A stretch of 64,000 bases of DNA from Pseudoscleropodium purum (GCA_963969395.1 OZ017798.1:19956173-20020172); one strand, 5' to 3'. Positions 37,081-50,275 are shown, counted from the stretch's first letter. Numbers and translations are program-made. Notes: generated by a model not told the origin, from the sequence alone.

Positions 37081-39410
37081 AAAAATGATCCATATGGTCA
37101 AATTTTGAAAAATATTTATAGATACCATGCAAACCAATTTTGAAGCAATTTTCTTTAGGAATACACCAATTTTTATTTATTTATAGCACTTGATTTTTCT
37201 AGTTGATTATAATTGGATATTCAATTGATTAGTGTAAACATTGCATTCTTATTAAACCTCTTCTTTTTAGGGAGGCGAGGTCTTTTGTTCCCTAAGAAAG
37301 CAAAAGACTACATTGATGCAACTTTTTAGTTAGCTAATGATAAGCTTACCAGCATTGCAACTTTCTTGCCAATCCATGATTCTTGGCAAATTAATTCCTA
37401 AAAGTCAAATTGGGGGGGGGGGGGGGGGGGCAATGTCAAAAAATGTAGGAACTACATCTCATAAAATATAGGTTTTAATATATTCATTTTAAGTAAAATT
37501 TGTAAAAAGTTATTTGTATTATAGGGGGTTTTAAAAGTGTGAAAATGATTATATGTAATATAAGGTTATATATAATACCATGGAATATATGAACAATAAT
37601 ATAAAATAGTATATACAGGAAAAATATATTAGAAAAAAGAAAGGGGTACAGGTTATAGAAGTTCTAAAATTTTGAATAGAAATGAGAAATTTGATTTTCT
37701 ATTGTGAACATAGTATTTTACAAATAACCTCCACTCATATCTAATAAAATACTCCATATCCAATGTGTAGAATTTGAAGTTTAGGATCCAATTACTAGAT
37801 TGAATTGTTGTTGAGAAGGCATAGGAGGGAAAATATAGTGACCTTGCGTGAAATTGTGACTTCTAAATGTATTATTAAATACAAATATGTTTTTTACTTA
37901 GTACTTTCTTTGTTCTTTGTAGCATCCATCATGTTTGCGTTTCTTTCCCTATTTTTTTCTTCTACATATGTGTTTTTAGCATCTGTGATAGACTTGGTAT
38001 AGACTTTGACAATTCCAAGGCAATCATAAAAAATTATTTGTAAGTAATATAGGATACATTTAGAGAATTTAAATGATAAATTTTAAATACCAATAGGGTG
38101 CCAAAAAATACTAAAATTTATCATTATTTTAAAAAATATCATGTATTATAATCCACTCTATCAATTAAATAGCCCTCCATAAAATAGAGCATTATCATAA
38201 GCTATCATATTTTCTAAGAGGAAGTGCCTTCCTAAGGGCCAAATGTCTATTGAATAGATAATTGAAAATCCAGGTAAGTTCCTATGAAGTCAATTTTTAT
38301 TTGGTATTCATGAACTTTTGACACAAGGTGTAAATATGTATTCTTTTGGTATGAATGTAATTTTTTCTAATTGGATGCTCAAATCAAAAGTTATGGTGCC
38401 ATCAAAAATTGGTAACCTAGGCAATTTGGGCATCTTTTGTAAAATTGCTCATCAACTTTTAATATTTGGCATGCATTCAACTAATAAAATATGGCATAAA
38501 ATTGTTCCCCCAGAATTAAACTTTAATCCTCAAATCGATTTCTAAGAGGATTCAATCTTTGTTACGAACTTTTCATTGCTTGGATTTCAAATATAAAAAT
38601 TCCTCATTGTATAAGAGATCATCAAAAAATGACTAGTATATTGCCAATTCACTTAACCTCCTTGCATTGCAAAGTAATTTAAAGTAAGTTAGATTCCATC
38701 TTTGCTTCTCAATCTTTTCATGAATGAACCTATCATCATATACTTATGAATAGTAAAAACCGTCATTTTTGTTTAGTGCAAGAATTTTACTCCAAGAATG
38801 TTCAAAGTCTACTAAACCTATTTTGTAGGAATGAAATTTTTTTTTCTCACTTCAAACATTATAATCTTTTAATCCATGTTGTCAAATGGGCTGAAATTTT
38901 TCCCACACATGGCCTTACTTATTTAATACACTTTTGTATATGTGAAATTTATTTTGGACAATGCATCAAAAATTGGTAGCTTTGGACTTTTCTTAAACCC
39001 TAAAACACCCTCCAACCTTTAAGAATAAACTAAATTCACTCCCAAAAATTAAGCAAAGATTTCCCCCAATTCCAAAGTGGGAATCAGGTATAACTTAGAC
39101 TAGTTACCAATGTTCTATGTTATGAAAATGGCCAAAGAAATTTTTAAGGATTAAAATCTCAATCAACTTTATCCTAAAGCAAAAAAATTCTCACTAGACC
39201 TAGGTAATGATAAGAACTGTACTAGGGAAATCTGTTATCTAGTGTTATACGAAATTTACTGGGGAATCCAAGATTTTCTTTATCACTTGGCAACTTATTA
39301 AACTTGTTAGGAAAAATTCCATATCTGAATGGCAGGCTACTCTACATTAAGTTAATTTATGTTACAGTAAGGTAGTTGCACACATTCTCCAACACCAGTA
39401 ATATATCATA
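37081..39410. other. AT-rich sequence with eroded element remnants
   Basis: An uninterrupted run of 19 G lies at 37412-37430. At about 38330-38450 and 38760-38960 phrases such as 'caaaagttatg' and 'cacttcaaacattataatctttt' recall families B and A, but the copies are too eroded to delimit. No gene was recognised. Confidence 0.35.
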
Positions 39411-39419
39411 GTATAGTAC

Positions 39420-39452
39420 TCTTTTTTTTCTTTTCTTTTTTCTTTTCTTTTT
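39420..39452 (+). repeat. Pyrimidine tract (CTTTT)n
   Basis: A run of T-rich words with regularly spaced C (cttttttttcttttctttttt...) forms a polypyrimidine microsatellite. Confidence 0.85.
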
Positions 39453-39469
39453 CTTGAAACACATGGGCT

Positions 39470-39820
39470 TTATAGTACTCTTCATAGCAGCAAGTTAGGC
39501 CGACTAGCCTGAACTGAAATGGCCCACAAGGAGGGACTGATGTATGGATGTGGATTAATTTACAAGGGATGCCATGTGGAGGCACAGCAACCAATTGGGC
39601 CACAAATTTGTATTATTCCCAAGCTCACTGCATTGTTTTTGGGTCTCCAACAACTCCACCTCATCCTTGCTGCAATTGAGCTCCTCACTGGCCCACTTTG
39701 GATTTCTACAGGCCCACTTCAGATTTTACAGGTCCCGCCACTTCATATCGCATTAAAACAAAGGACTTGGGTCTGTAGGGGACTAGGCCCCATTCATGTT
39801 GTGTAAAAGAAAAGACTAAG
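39470..39820. other. Less AT-rich unique-looking stretch
   Basis: Higher G+C and few A/T runs. A 95-codon + frame (39519-39806) contains no recognised domain, and no gene model can be supported. Confidence 0.2.
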
Positions 39821-39823
39821 GTA

Positions 39824-40196
39824 GAAACACCCAAAATCGGCCCTTTGAAGAGTTCAACATATTTTGGAGGCATTTTTCTTAAAATGATATTTTTGTAGTG
39901 TTAACGAGTGAAAATCATGAATATTAAAAAAAAAATAGATTTTTCGGATGTAATATGTAATTTCTATGATTTTTCAAAGTTGTAGGTCTCTAGAGTAGTG
40001 GATCTGTCCTATAGGTGCACCCAAATATGAACCCTGCAAAAATCAGCTCTTAACAAATCAAAATTCATAATGTGTCTTTCAAATGCCTCAGTCAATAAGA
40101 ATCAAACATTTGGAGGACACATTCATGGAACTCTAGGAACGCTTATATGTCACTCTATGGACAAAGAATAGGGACAGGTGTGGTTTTGGGTGTTTC
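39824..40196 (+). mobile_element. TA-target MITE with GAAACACCCAAAA termini (373 bp)
   Basis: The left terminus GAAACACCCAAAA (39824-39836) and right terminus TTTTGGGTGTTTC (40184-40196) are perfect inverted repeats. They are flanked by TA at 39822-39823 and 40197-40198. No coding capacity is present. The TA duplication points to a Tc1/mariner-type (Stowaway-like) non-autonomous element. Confidence 0.8.
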
Positions 40197-40412
40197 TAAC
40201 TCAGTGTAAAAGGAGAAAATAGGCAGGATTTCTTTTCGGTGAGTGACTTGCCTGCCCTGCCTGAATGAAGAATCCGACCATATGGGATTAACAATTTCAT
40301 GTTACATATAATATAATCCCCAGGAGGGCACTAACTAACATGGCATTCACAATCTAAAGCAAAATAATGGTAAGTACTATTCTCACCATTCCAGATTCAT
40401 GGGATACCAATA

Positions 40413-40750
40413 AGGTAGGAGGTCCACAAAGCATCCCATTTAAGAGTTGGAAATTAAATTTGGGGAGGTTAGAATTTTTGGAAATGTTTTTTCTGTGAAT
40501 TTTTCTTGAAAGACAATTCGAATTGGCATGTAATCTGAATTGTTTCATACTTTGGGGAGCTTTGTGGAATTAGTTATGAATTTTTGAAGTTCAAATGCTA
40601 TACTCACTAGAAGCGTCCATTTCTTGAAATGTAATGTATACTAGTTTCACATTGTTGGTGCAATGAGAAAGCAAAATGTTCAAATAGTGTTCATTTTATG
40701 AGGTGGATGCTTATATATAGGGCATGAGTGCTTTATGGACCCTCCTATCT
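40413..40750 (+). mobile_element. TA-target MITE of the AGGTAGGAGG family (338 bp)
   Basis: The left terminus AGGTAGGAGGTCCACAAAGC (40413-40432) and its inverted counterpart ending CCTCCTATCT (40741-40750) are flanked by TA at 40411-40412 and 40751-40752. The interior resembles one arm of the inverted repeat at 27463-27776, sharing 'aagagttgga' versus 'aagggttgga' and 'gaaagcaaaatgt'. Confidence 0.8.
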
Positions 40751-40759
40751 TACACCTTG

Positions 40760-43740
40760 TAACACTCAAGTTAACCAAACTCACGATAAATAAAGTAACA
40801 CTTCTATTCTCAATCTATTCCCTCCTTCCTAAAATATACAAATTGCATTGCCCTTTATTATCTTCAAAGACTACAATTTAATTCCCATCTCAATTTAACT
40901 ACAATATAGAAAGATCCTTCACCCCTCTGATGATAAAATCTTACTATCTCAATGCTTCTTTGGCCTTTAAAATATTTTATCAATGGAATTAACCACAATA
41001 CACATATTTTTAATTTTTCTTCAACTACATTTTCTACTTGAAACAACCTGCATCTTTACTAATAGTCTCAATTTATTATATCTAATATCCACCCAAGTTA
41101 AACATCCAACAACATACTAGAATCATTAAAACCACACCATTCCTACATCTATAATAAAAATACTTCACTGCTAAATCCCAACAAAAGTTAAAGTATACCT
41201 TAACATAAAAAGAAATGAAGTTGTTGACACACTTGCCAAGTAAAAAAACTTAAAAATTACAGATACTTGTCTACCACTTTGAACCTCCAACTTCTAGCTA
41301 TATTATTCATCTCTAACCTTTCTACCCTCGTAAAATTGATTGACACTCCCTTAAGCTCTTACCTTACAAAGGCCCTTTAAAATTTCTAAAATCTTCCTTA
41401 GACAAATAAAAACAACACTAAATTTTTTTTTACTAGTTTTTCAACATTAGAAAATGAACACATCACATTGACATTGATTATATGTTATTTAATGATTTTT
41501 GAAATAAAAAACAAATTATTGAATCATAAATTACTCAATTTTTCAAATTTAGACATACCCAATAAATGGAAACTTCTACAAACACTCAATAACATTGTTC
41601 CACAATAGATTCTTAGGGCCATTTCACACATGGGCCCAAGGTTGAGAGTCCGTTGGACTCTACCAATCAAATTTCAGAAAACCCCGACTTTGGCCTCTTG
41701 ACCCTTCACACAATCCAAAGTCTGTTGCCCTCCCAAGTGCCTACATGGAAGCCCAAGCTCCTACGTAGCAATGGCCTCACGATGGACTCTTGACTAAAGT
41801 TTGGGTCGCCACAAAGTGGTGACCCAAACTTTGGTTGACAGTCCGTCGAATTGCCCATTTATTGCCCATTTCTTTGGACTCTTGCCCAAAGTTTGGCCAT
41901 GAACTCCCACGGCCTCTCGCCTTGGTCAGCCCATGTGTGAAGCGCCCCTTAATAGTACACCACCCTTTTTACTAATAAGCAAAAATAAATTACAACACAT
42001 TGAATTCACATTCTATAATAATAAAAATACTTGAATAAGAAATTGCACTCATATAAAACAAATAGCAACTTTTATTACATAATGTTAATCTCTAAGGCTA
42101 GGCTTCTTGCCAACTTTTGGTTACTTGTCACATTCAGTGCTAGAGGCACATCCCACACAACATCTATAGATGCTATTCATAAAATATTCAAAATCACTAA
42201 AGTCCTCAAACAAAACACATTCAACAATGTAAAGACAATCACCATTAAATACTTCAATATATACTCACTAAAAAAAATACCCCGATGCTTGTGGACACTC
42301 CATAACTAACTATAATTACACTCCAAACTATTTTTCACAATCACATAGGACAATTTCCATTTTGATCTCGATCTTAATATCCATATAGACAAGAAGTTGT
42401 GATACTACCATTAGCAATGTTGTTACTTGCTAAAACCAACATTCTTCTAGTCTCTTCCAATCATTCATTCTTCTAGACAAACACATTTAAAGTGATTTGA
42501 ACAAATCCACTCCCTTGAACTTCCAATGCACTTTTATTCACTTGATTATAGTTATAACAAGTAATATAAGTCTTTTTCTTTAACCATAAACCATATTCCA
42601 CATTAAATTTTTGATACCACACCACCAAATTCCATGCCATCACTTAAGCATTGAATTGTATTCTTAAATGACCATAAAACTCTTAATATGACCACATCCT
42701 TTGGTAATTGCCTTTGAAAAAATTCATTTCCAACAACAAAAATGTATTGCTTTCTACCATCTTCACTAGACCATATAAAGCCAAAATAATATTAACTCAC
42801 ACCCTCCAATAGACCACACACTTCTAAAACAATCTGTGCATCCAAAATACAAAACCAATTTATAATCATATCATTTAAAAAAATACAATACTGCCTACCT
42901 TTTGTACCATTCATTCAAGATAGCAACAAACATTCTAAGAATTACCTCAATACACTATTTATGAAATATAGTAGCATATCTTCATCCTATTTCTTTCCTT
43001 TTGCCCTACCATCTTACATAACTTTTCACTTGGTTCTACATAATTAAAAATTCTATCATCTACTCCATTGAAGATACAAAAATTACACTATGATTTTCAT
43101 TCAACATATGTATTGGATTTCTTAGGCATCAATTACAACTATATTCTCTTTTTGTGGAAGGGATTAGCCCAAGATATTGTTGCAAAATTCAAAACCTCAA
43201 AACAACCTCGATACTCGACCCTTATGCTCATACTACCTTCTTTCACCAAATCACTTAAATTCTTGCATCACCCTCAATATTCCAATACTTCATTTCATTC
43301 ACAACATAACACCTAGTGATTAGGAGAAATTCTCAATGGTCCTTCCTTCTTAGATCAAACTCCAAAATAGAATGAGAAAGGGAATACCCCTAGTTATGAG
43401 TATACTATTGGCCCTTGACAAATGAACATTTGATAAAGAGAGCCTAAATCACCTTATTACCCTTTATGTTTTCTATTCACCCTCCAATTTGACATGCTAT
43501 CATTAGACTTTCATATAAAACCAATTCAATGTCTAGCAAGACTATACTTCTCTTGCAACAACCTTTTCTATTTATAGTAGACATGTTGCCTACACTCTAA
43601 ACTTGATCATGATGCTTCCATCTCAATCCCACCACTTTTATGTGCTCAATAAACTATTTTTCATCCAAATACTATTCCCACATGCATGCCATTTAGTTTT
43701 GTAACCACTGTCATAACTTTCTACCTAATAATTAATTAAA
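40760..43740. other. C-rich, G-poor block 2
   Basis: This has the same strand asymmetry as block 1 (for example 14 C to 4 G in 42721-42780). It is interrupted by the Tourist-like MITE at 41616-41948. Short + frames (42031-42309 and 43068-43316) have no recognised domain. It may be a second copy of the element behind block 1, in the same orientation, but I could not align them by eye. Confidence 0.35.
41616..41948 (-). mobile_element. Tourist-like MITE, copy 1 (333 bp)
   Basis: The left terminus GGGCCATTTCACACATGGGC (41616-41635) and right terminus GCCCATGTGTGAAGCGCCCC (41929-41948) form 20-bp imperfect inverted repeats. They sit inside a perfect TTA duplication (41613-41615 and 41949-41951). 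A 3-bp TTA duplication and GGGCC ends are typical of PIF/Harbinger-derived Tourist elements. An internal palindrome (CCAAACTTTGG words) and repeated GAGAGTCC-type words are present. Confidence 0.88.
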
Positions 43741-44428
43741 GTGCAAAAAATAGTCATGCAACCCAAAAAATACTATATGAAAATTTGAAAATTTGAAAAT
43801 GTAATTAAAATAAGTTAGGCATTTATCCAAGTTGTTCTTACAATTTTTAGATGGTTGTTGCTATTCTCATTTAAGGTGGTCACATTTACCTAAATTCTTG
43901 TCTTGACCTCTAAACTCTAAATTCTCTACTTTTGTTTGTTAGTGTTATACTGAGTCTAGGTTTATTGTGTGTGAGAGATTAGGCTTTAGAATGGTCAAAA
44001 TGGAAAGGCAAAAAACTTAGCAATATATTTTTATAGTTATTAATATAGAAAATATGTAAGATTGTATGAAGTGAATTTTTTTATGAATTGAATGCAATTT
44101 GAATTTTTATGAATTAGGCAATCTTTATATATATATATCTCAATCTAGATCATTAATTTTTCAATTTTTTTGGCATCCTTTTAATTAGTTCTTTTTTGAC
44201 TAAGCTGTTGAGAAACTATAGTATTATCAATACCAAATAATTTAAACTCTTTCCATTTAAATCAACTAATTACACCTTATACATTATGCTAAATCAAAAT
44301 CTTATATTGGAAAGACTCTACCCTATAATGAGGATATGTAATTCTTGATTTACTTGCCTTTGCTCTAAGGCTATAGCTATAGTATAGCATTGCAAATGAA
44401 TAGACTCTAAATTTACACCCATTTCCAA
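43741..44428. other. AT-rich sequence without a gene
   Basis: Nothing was recognised apart from a short (ta)n run near 44128. Confidence 0.3.
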
Positions 44429-44432
44429 TTAA

Positions 44433-46243
44433 CCCTTGAAGGACCATTGTCCCTTTGAGGTACAAATGGGATTTCGGGCACGTACCTATGGGCTGAAATT
44501 ATTTCCTGATTTTTTGAAACTTTTTTTGAATATAGTAAAATTGATTTGCTTTGTGGGAATATAATTTTTTTCCAATTGGTGCTTGAAAACAAAAGTTATG
44601 TCCAAATAAGCTCAAAACAAGGGATAGGGGGTAACAAAAAAATTTCAAAAATTTTAATTAAATTTTTTTCCCTCATAGATTGTGTTTTTGTATACATGGA
44701 AAGCTTTGATTCATTAGATTTGGATTATTTATGAGAAAGTTATGGACAATCTTGTTTTTCGGGCAATTAGAGCTTTTTGAAAAAATAACTTATAGGATTC
44801 ATTATTGAATGCAATTTTTACAATTTTTCCAAAAAAAAGGTTTCACATGGTTTATCTTGCTTGCTAGAAAAATCTCACCATTGGAATTAGTACATTTTAA
44901 TTCTATTTTAGAAATATTAATAATTTTGATTTTCCTTCCATCTCTTACCTATTTCTACTTAACAATTTTTTAACCCCTCAAGGCCTAATGAGGTTTTTAC
45001 AATGGAGGTTTTCAATGAATTGCCCCACTTTGATAATTTTTTTGCACATGGATGTGCTTGAAATTTTAATTTCAATTGTATAAAAGTGAAGAATACTTTG
45101 TCTAGTATTTATGGAATTAATTGTTGAAAATATTGACTATTGGATTTTTAGATTATAACAATTTTGGATGACCAACTCTTTAGGTAAAAAATGCAACTTT
45201 TAGTGAAGAAAAATTATAAGAAGATGAATAATGCTTTTTTGTCCTCAAAAAAATTGTATTCAAATTTAAGGCAAATTTAGTATTTTTTTATTTAAAAAAT
45301 TGAGAAACAAAAAACTCTCTCAAATTTGTAGACATTTTCAAACAAAAGCAATAGAAAGCTAGAATTAACAAAATTGGATCCTACAAAAATTTAAAAAATT
45401 TATATATGAATCATTTTTTGAATTTTAACAACGGATATCATTAACATATTGTTTGGAACATCTCCAAAATTTTTGGAATCATCATAATTATTTTTGTATT
45501 CTTACTCATATTACAGTAAATTTTGTATTTTTTAAATTGCTAAAACTCCAAATTCGAATTTTTTTTTCTCCACACATAGTTTGTTTGTGTAATTTAAAGA
45601 TTAGAAATGTCCAAGAAATTTTTTTCTTCCATCCCTACTATTTCTTTTATTGTAAACAAATTATGCTTGCTCCCTTTTTCTATTAGACTACATTTCCTAA
45701 ATAAATTTTTAAATACTTTCCACATTGAAAATTTGAAACTCAGAGAATGCAATAAGTATATCAACTTGTTACTCTGCAAGTCCCTAGTTTACAAAATATT
45801 GAGATTTGTTTTACCTTATATGAATTTGCCATTGAAAATTTGAAGAGGACACATTCCCTTAGTCCTTGAGGGGTTAAAGAATAAAAATTAAGCTTTTCTG
45901 AATTATTATTATTTTCCTAAAATCTCAATTCAATTCTATACCATAAATATTTAAAGCTCAAAACTTTGTACTGCAAAAAATTAAAGTTAAAAATGTTCAA
46001 AGTCAAAGAATCTAGTCCTGCAATGTGTTGAAAAACTTGTTTTTTCTACTTGAAACGCAGATATCTTGCAATCTATTCGGTCAAAAATTCTGAAATTTTT
46101 TCCACACATTTTCATATTAGTTAGGTGTAAGATCCTATGGTTAGATGTGGAAAAAAAAACATAAATTTTTTTTTTACCTTTTGCTATAGAAATTACAGTT
46201 TCGAGTGTTTTGTGGCAGAAAAAAGACCATGGTCCTTTAGGGG
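44433..46243 (+). mobile_element. Family B element B1, interrupted by family C
   Basis: The left terminus CCCTTGAAGGACC (44433-44445) is preceded by TTAA (44429-44432). The right terminus GGTCCTTTAGGGG (46231-46243) is followed by TGAA. After removing family C and its 4-bp duplication it is about 907 bp, the same as B2. It has no coding capacity. Confidence 0.8.
44974..45873 (+). mobile_element. Family C element inserted in B1 (900 bp)
   Basis: The termini CCCCTCAAGGCCTAA (44974-44988) and the complement of CCCCTCAAGGACTAA (45859-45873) differ at one position. A perfect TTAA stands on each side (44970-44973 and 45874-45877). The uninterrupted B2 copy shows a single TTAA at this point (36155-36158). 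The interior is unrelated to A and B by eye and has no supported gene. The short frames at 45453-45843 are chance products. Confidence 0.85.
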
Positions 46244-46296
46244 TGAAATTGGAGTTATTTTTGTACCTTGCATGGCTAGTGAGGAACAAAACTTTA

Positions 46297-46406
46297 AGGT
46301 AGGAGGTATGTAAACTAACCACATTCTAAATGCGTCCCCTATCTAAGAATGATTGTTATTGATGAAGTAGGTAGGATTAAACGGATGGTTTATGAAACTC
46401 CTACTT
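46297..46406 (+). mobile_element. Short TA-target MITE of the AGGTAGGAGG family (110 bp)
   Basis: The left end AGGTAGGAGGTATGTAAAC and the right end GTTTATGAAACTCCTACTT are imperfect inverted repeats. They are flanked by TA at 46295-46296 and 46407-46408. It lies about 50 bp beyond the end of B1. Confidence 0.65.
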
Positions 46407-46409
46407 TAT

Positions 46410-48100
46410 TCTTGTTTTTTATTCCAATGGGAAAAATATTGAAACTTACTACTTAACATCAATCAAATTTAAAAATTTGGAATTTATGTTTGAAAATAAA
46501 GATCACAATTAGCTATTAGAGGCTCGGTCAAAATTATAAAATAGACCAATCACAAAATATGATGAAATTATTTGTGTTTGTCACCCAATGGGAAGAAAAA
46601 AAATGACTTATGGGTTGAGCCATATTGCATCCTAGCATTTATTTCAAAATGCGTCTAACTCCAAATTTTCACTTAAAAAAATGTGGAAACTTACTATTTG
46701 TAATCAAGATGATCATATTTGAAAAATATAAAATAATATTTTCTCTCTCAAAGACTTGACTTCATCAAAGAAAGTGTAAAAACACAAAATTAAACTACCA
46801 CAAAATAAGGGGAATTTTTTACATTTATTTAGCAATGCAAAGATTAGGTGAAGATTTGGATCTAATCTTATCCTTTGCTATAAATGCTAGGGGTGCAATA
46901 TTTGCATTAAAATTACTTGAAGATTTGGAATCAGCATTGTCTTTGCCATAAATGCAATAATACTAGAGTTTCAATGTATTATAGAATCTTATTTATACAA
47001 TTATTATATTTTTATTATTTATATATGGTGTACAAGATGGATTAGAAAAAATAGAATTGCTACACTTCCCTAAAACTACACTCTACATGGACAATCCATG
47101 TCAAAGCTAGAGGTCTCTGCTATAATTTTGTTTGTATCCAAGTGGGCTTACTCTTGCAAATCCCATCCTTCATATTAAACTTTAATAAGAGAGGGTTATA
47201 TTCTTTTTAAATTGAAATGCTATGATAGATAATGGATGATAATTTTGAAGTCATAGATGACAAAAAATCAATGAGATTCATGAATTTTTTTGGGTGAAGT
47301 TTAGTAAACCATCATAACATGCCATTATATTGTATCATTCAAGCCATTTGGTTATCTTTATATTCCAAATAAAGAATGTTGCAAAAAATTAGAGAGTAAA
47401 AATGGGATCTACAATCGATATGGATTTTCTATTTCCTGTATCCATATTCATATCCTATAATCATATTCAGATCCCTTACTCATACCCATATTCATATCCA
47501 ATATTTGTATTCGTACTCGTATCTATATCCCAGCCTGATAGTTTGGAGATTGGCTTCAATTTTTTTTCTATAAACAGATCAATGGTCTATAATTTTTGAA
47601 AATTGAAAGTGGAGGGAATAATTAAAAACATGTTTGCATCTTTTCATTGGATAGTGGATAGTGATAGATTTGTCATTTCAAGATTGCATACCATATTTGT
47701 TCTAAAATTTCTAAAATTTCTTCACAAGGCCAAGTATCTAGGTATAATCCAATATATAGGACCCCCCCTAACTTGGGTTACTTTCCTCTTCAAAAGTGTT
47801 TATTCTTATAAAGCACCTTTGTTCAATTTTTTTTAGTATAAACAGTTCCAAAATTCATGAGTATAAATATGAAACTTTCAATTAATCCATATTGGTAGAC
47901 CGATAAGATAATCAATCATCTATCGTTAAATTCAATTTAGATTTTTAAAATCTTAAAAAAAAAATTAGATGAATGCATCTACAACATGAGTTTATAATGT
48001 TTCCTATATGATATGAATGAATTTTTTTCCCACAAGGGGTTTATTAAGAAAAATCACATCATGTAGTCAATGGTAGAAATGTATCCATGAACTCAGTAAA
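46410..48100. other. AT-rich sequence with a family D fragment
   Basis: At 47405-47610 a stretch with 'tatccatattcatatcc' words followed by 'agatcaatggtctataattttt' resembles the left arm of D1 (5095-5350). No gene was recognised. Confidence 0.4.
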
Positions 48101-48105
48101 TTTAA

Positions 48106-49195
48106 CTCCTAAATGCCTAATCAACCATTTTACGGTCATTGCTTGAATCTTCCCAATTTAAAAAAAAAAAACTCATATTTTTCTCATACAATTCATCAAA
48201 ACATTTTTCCATAGCCAAAAAATCTTTTGATATAGACAAAGACTCTACTTTAAGTGATTCTTCAAACTCAAGCATTCCAAAAAATAAGCACTTTGGATTA
48301 TCTTAAAAGAGAAATCTAGCCAATCAAAGGCCATCTCAAGGAAAAAAATTTCATGTGTGTGTAAATGTGCAAAAAGATGATTGGTTGGAGCATATAATAA
48401 TTGGACACAATCAAGTGACATTTTTGTTTTTCCAATGTACTTCAATGGATTGCAAGACTATAAAAACAATCATTCATTGCTTCAATCTTTGTAAAAATTG
48501 GCATGCATGTACTTAAACATTTGGTCTAAAATGTCAAACATGTTCTTTTGTGAAAATATGAGATATGGGCCTCAAAAGTCATTCTACCCAAATAAATTTT
48601 GTTTTATTTGAAAAATTGAACTCTGATTGATTATACACTATGCTAGAATCAAATTTATTAAAAATTAATTCAAAACATAAAGAAAATTAATATCTAATGA
48701 AATTTTCAAAAACTATAATGTAACAAAATTGAATAGAGGATAAAATATTAATAAGAAAATATTAATCCTCAAAAAGTCACAACACCAAAGTTGTGAGTAC
48801 CTAGAAAATTGTAGATATATATTGATAAAACTATGAAACTACTAAAGGTCATAGAATATTTTCAACTATATTAAAGGTCATGAAATATTCTCAATCTTGT
48901 AAAATGAAATTCTAAAAATTCTAAATTTGAGTTAACCAAAAGAAAACAAACCAAAAAAGAAATGATTTTGTATGGGGTCTTAAAATTTTGACCCCAACGT
49001 AAGGTATTTCAAATTCATATAGTCAAAATCTTTAAAAATTGGAAGAATCTTTAAAAATTGGAAGGTAAATTAGTTAGATATTGATGAAAAATGCTATATT
49101 TAGATTTTTTAAATGATTTAAAAAATTATATTTCTATTTCACAAATGATACTTTGAATGTGATTTGGAGGTAGGAGTCCCTTGGACATTTAAGGG
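48106..49195 (+). mobile_element. Possible TTAA-flanked element F (1.09 kb)
   Basis: It begins CTCCTAAATG after TTAA (48102-48105) and ends GGACATTTAAGGG near a TTAA at 49197-49200. The termini are diverged and the interior does not clearly match A-C, so this is a weak call. Confidence 0.3.
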
Positions 49196-49365
49196 TTTAA
49201 GCTTTATATTGAACCCAAATAATACATGATAATTTACAAACATTTCACCACACTAGAAATATATAGTATATACGTAGGTCAATTGAGCAAGTGATAAATT
49301 TATAAAACCAATAATAAAATTTATCTCATCTATACATATTAAACCTAGGTAAGATTGGATTTTCA

Positions 49366-50275
49366 CAAGTTAAGTTTTTGGCAATATAGCAATTTTGGGC
49401 AACTCACTTCAAACATAATTTTTATTTTTTTCTTTGAAATTTACACATGACATGGAGACAAGGAGTAGCTTCAAGGCCCAACAATTTTCATAACTTTTGA
49501 CTACATGGTTAAAAGTTATTGTATAATATGTAGTTTTTTTCCTCAATTAGGTAGTATAAGTATATTAAAAAATCACTTTTTTCATTAAAAAAAATTTGAA
49601 GTTTGTTTTCTAAGATTTATATATACATGGAAAGCTTTGAATCATTCTATTTTCATTAATGAAATGAAAGTTACAGGGAGTTTTAGTTTGTAGGCATTTA
49701 TGGATTCCCTACTTTTAAATAAACTTTGAAATCCTTTATTTAACTTAGTTTTTGATGTTTTTGGAAATAAAATAAAATCATAAGATGGAGATTGTTTAAC
49801 ACAACATTACAAGCAATGGATTGACAATTTTCAATCCTATAAGTAAATTCTTAACAATTTAGTATTTTGAATCATTCTCTACTTCTCAATACTTACTATT
49901 TTTTCCCTAGATGTTGTACAATTCCAAATTATCTAAATTCTTTCAAGTATGTATCCAACTTGCCTCAAAGAATGTATCCAAAGAAGCACCAACAACATGG
50001 ACATTTTTTCATACAAATGTAACCTTGTAAAGTGCAAGTGCCTGATTTTTCAAAGGACCCCCAAAAAATAGTTTTTGTCAATTCAAACACTAATATCTTG
50101 CAATGTATGTGATGGAAATTTTTGAAATTTTATCCACATCTTTTCAAACCAAGGTACCACAAAATCCCATGATTACACGTGTTTAAATTTGTTTTTCTTC
50201 TAAAATTTGATATTTGTACTAGAAATGGCAATTCTGAAGCATTTTTGGTGAAAAATAGTCAAGAAACTTCCGGGG
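49366..50275 (+). mobile_element. Family A element A3
   Basis: It parallels A1 from 'gggcaactcac' (about 49397) through 'cttaacaatttagtattttgaatca' (about 49852), 'gttgtacaattccaaat' and 'aatatcttgcaatgta' to the right end 'aaacttccggggtta' (about 50264-50278). The left terminus is degenerate. Confidence 0.65.
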
